Shown piece after piece: positions 4,204 through 5,071 of a stretch of DNA of 5,071 nucleotides. Position numbers and translations under genes: made by a program. Under the pieces are notes generated by a model that did no database searches, was not told the DNA's origin, and saw nothing but the letters and a program-made list of their open reading frames with translations. The number at the start of each line of letters is the position of its first letter. Within the stretch, counting starts at the first letter, position 1. The stretch is taken from NCBI GenBank assembly GCA_021780625.1, contig JAJXYI010000014.1:1-5071 (forward strand). The letters run 5' to 3'. The DNA comes from a bacterium. Its GTDB lineage: Bacteria > Verrucomicrobiota > Verrucomicrobiae > Opitutales > Opitutaceae.

Positions 4204-5071
4204 ATGAATGTCTCAGATTTCTTCATCAAACGCCCGATCTTCGCAGGCGTCCTGTCGATCATCATCTTCCTCGTCGGGCTCATCGCGATGTGGCGCCTGC
4301 CCGTCAGCGAATACCCGGAGGTCGTTCCGCCGACCGTCGTGGTGCGCGCAAGCTATCCCGGCGCCAATCCCAAGACGATCTCCGACACCGTCGCCGCTCC
4401 GCTCGAGCAGGCGATCAACGGCGTCGAGCACTCGCTGTACATGTTCTCCCAGGCCACGAGCGACGGCGCGATGACGCTCACGATCACCTTCGCGATCGGC
4501 ACCGACCTCGACAAGGCCCAGGTGGACGTGCAGAACCGCGTCGCCCAGGTCCTGCCCAAGCTGCCCGAGGAGGTGCGCCGTCTCGGCGTCACGACCGCGA
4601 AGGCCTCGCCTGACCTGCTGATGGTCGTGCACCTGTTCTCGCCCGACGGCCGCTACGACGACATCTACGTGCGCAACTACGCGACGCTCCAGGTGCGCGA
4701 CGTGCTGGCGCGTCTCAACGGTGTCGGCGAGGTGCGCGTCTTCGGCTCCGGCGACTACGCCATGCGGATCTGGATCGATCCGAACAAGCTCGCCTCCCTG
4801 GGCCTGACCGCTTCCGACGTGGTCGCCGCAGTCCGCGAGCAGAACGTCCAGGTGGCCGCCGGCGCGGTCGGACAGGAGCCGACCGGACGCCACGTGGACA
4901 CCGAGCTGCTCATCAACACCGAGGGCCGGCTCAAGACCGAGAAGCAGTTTGGCGACATCATCGTGAAAACGGGTTCGAATGGCGAAATCGTGAGGCTGAA
5001 GGATGTCGCCCGCATCCAGCTCGGAGCAGATTCCTATGCGCTTCGCTCCCTGCTCAACAACAAGGCCGCGG
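4204..5071 (+). CDS. RND multidrug exporter, HAE1 family, MexF-like, 3' partial
   Basis: This is the proton-driven inner-membrane pump subunit. Translating from the ATG at 4204 gives 289 residues with no stop before the right edge, roughly the first quarter to third of a protein usually about 1,030-1,060 long. FFIKRPIFAG (6-15) begins the first transmembrane helix, which runs to about residue 31. LPVSEYPEVVPPTVVVRASYPGA (32-54) and DVQNRV (108-113) belong to the first periplasmic porter domain. FGSGDYAMRIWIDPNKL (180-196), QNVQVAAG (213-220) and LRSLLNNKAA at the edge are family hallmarks. By memory it is clearly nearer MexF than AcrB (EYPEVVPPTVVVRAS, ASPDLLMVVHLFSPDGRYD, LNNKAA). No cysteine is visible. 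TM2-12 with the aspartate proton relay, the docking domain remainder and the second porter half lie outside the window, so activity cannot be judged. Substrates are unknown; MexF exports phenicols, quinolones and electrophilic stress compounds. Confidence 0.96.
   Translation, partial: MNVSDFFIKRPIFAGVLSIIIFLVGLIAMWRLPVSEYPEVVPPTVVVRASYPGANPKTISDTVAAPLEQAINGVEHSLYMFSQATSDGAMTLTITFAIGTDLDKAQVDVQNRVAQVLPKLPEEVRRLGVTTAKASPDLLMVVHLFSPDGRYDDIYVRNYATLQVRDVLARLNGVGEVRVFGSGDYAMRIWIDPNKLASLGLTASDVVAAVREQNVQVAAGAVGQEPTGRHVDTELLINTEGRLKTEKQFGDIIVKTGSNGEIVRLKDVARIQLGADSYALRSLLNNKAA

Noticed and set aside
2886..4283. A 465-codon open frame on the minus strand opposite the adaptor, with others at 4213-4893, 2257-2721 and 673-1053
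   Set aside because: They lie antisense to clearly recognised genes or a GC-rich leader. Their products are Arg/Gly/Asp-rich low-complexity sequence with no family features, as expected from GC-rich DNA.
1..5071. tRNA, rRNA, CRISPR array, insertion sequence or phage signatures
   Set aside because: I saw no cloverleaf-like sequence, regularly spaced repeats, transposase frame or terminal inverted repeats. Apart from the two operator copies the window is ordinary coding sequence.

Overview
The window is one stretch of a GC-rich Gram-negative chromosome (about 72% GC in hand-counted samples of the transport genes) holding five same-strand genes of an RND-type tripartite efflux locus. The organism cannot be fixed from the sequence. 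None of the four visible start codons has a Shine-Dalgarno motif, and the leaders are C-rich and G-poor. Together with the protein style this suggests a lineage such as Verrucomicrobiota (Opitutales-like), but that is an impression and not a demonstration.

Layout, left to right: (1) bases 2-1414, the 3' part of a NodT-family outer-membrane efflux channel whose N-terminus lies off the left edge; (2) 1415-1566, an intergenic region ending in a clear 21-bp TetR-type operator with a possible promoter; (3) 1567-2190, a TetR/AcrR repressor that resembles the electrophile and hypochlorite sensor NemR, including a matching cysteine pair; (4) 2191-2519, an intergenic region with a strong intrinsic terminator, a second copy of the operator sequence and a long leader that may be structured; (5) 2520-2879, a cytoplasmic thioredoxin with an intact WCGPC site; (6) 2922-4118, a MexE-like periplasmic adaptor; (7) 4204 to the right edge, the first 289 residues of a MexF-like RND pump, cut off by the window end.

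The proposed logic is that the TetR protein binds the operator in front of its own gene and the related site just past its terminator. It would then control both itself and a thioredoxin-adaptor-pump operon. The regulator carries six cysteines and the thioredoxin carries only its two catalytic ones. The visible channel, adaptor and pump sequences have none. This supports a working model in which oxidants or electrophiles inactivate the repressor through its cysteines, inducing both an exporter and a thiol reductant that could also reset the sensor. The gene identities are well supported; the redox circuit is inference. The channel gene sits upstream of the regulator instead of after the pump, so whether it belongs to this pump or to another upstream system is open.
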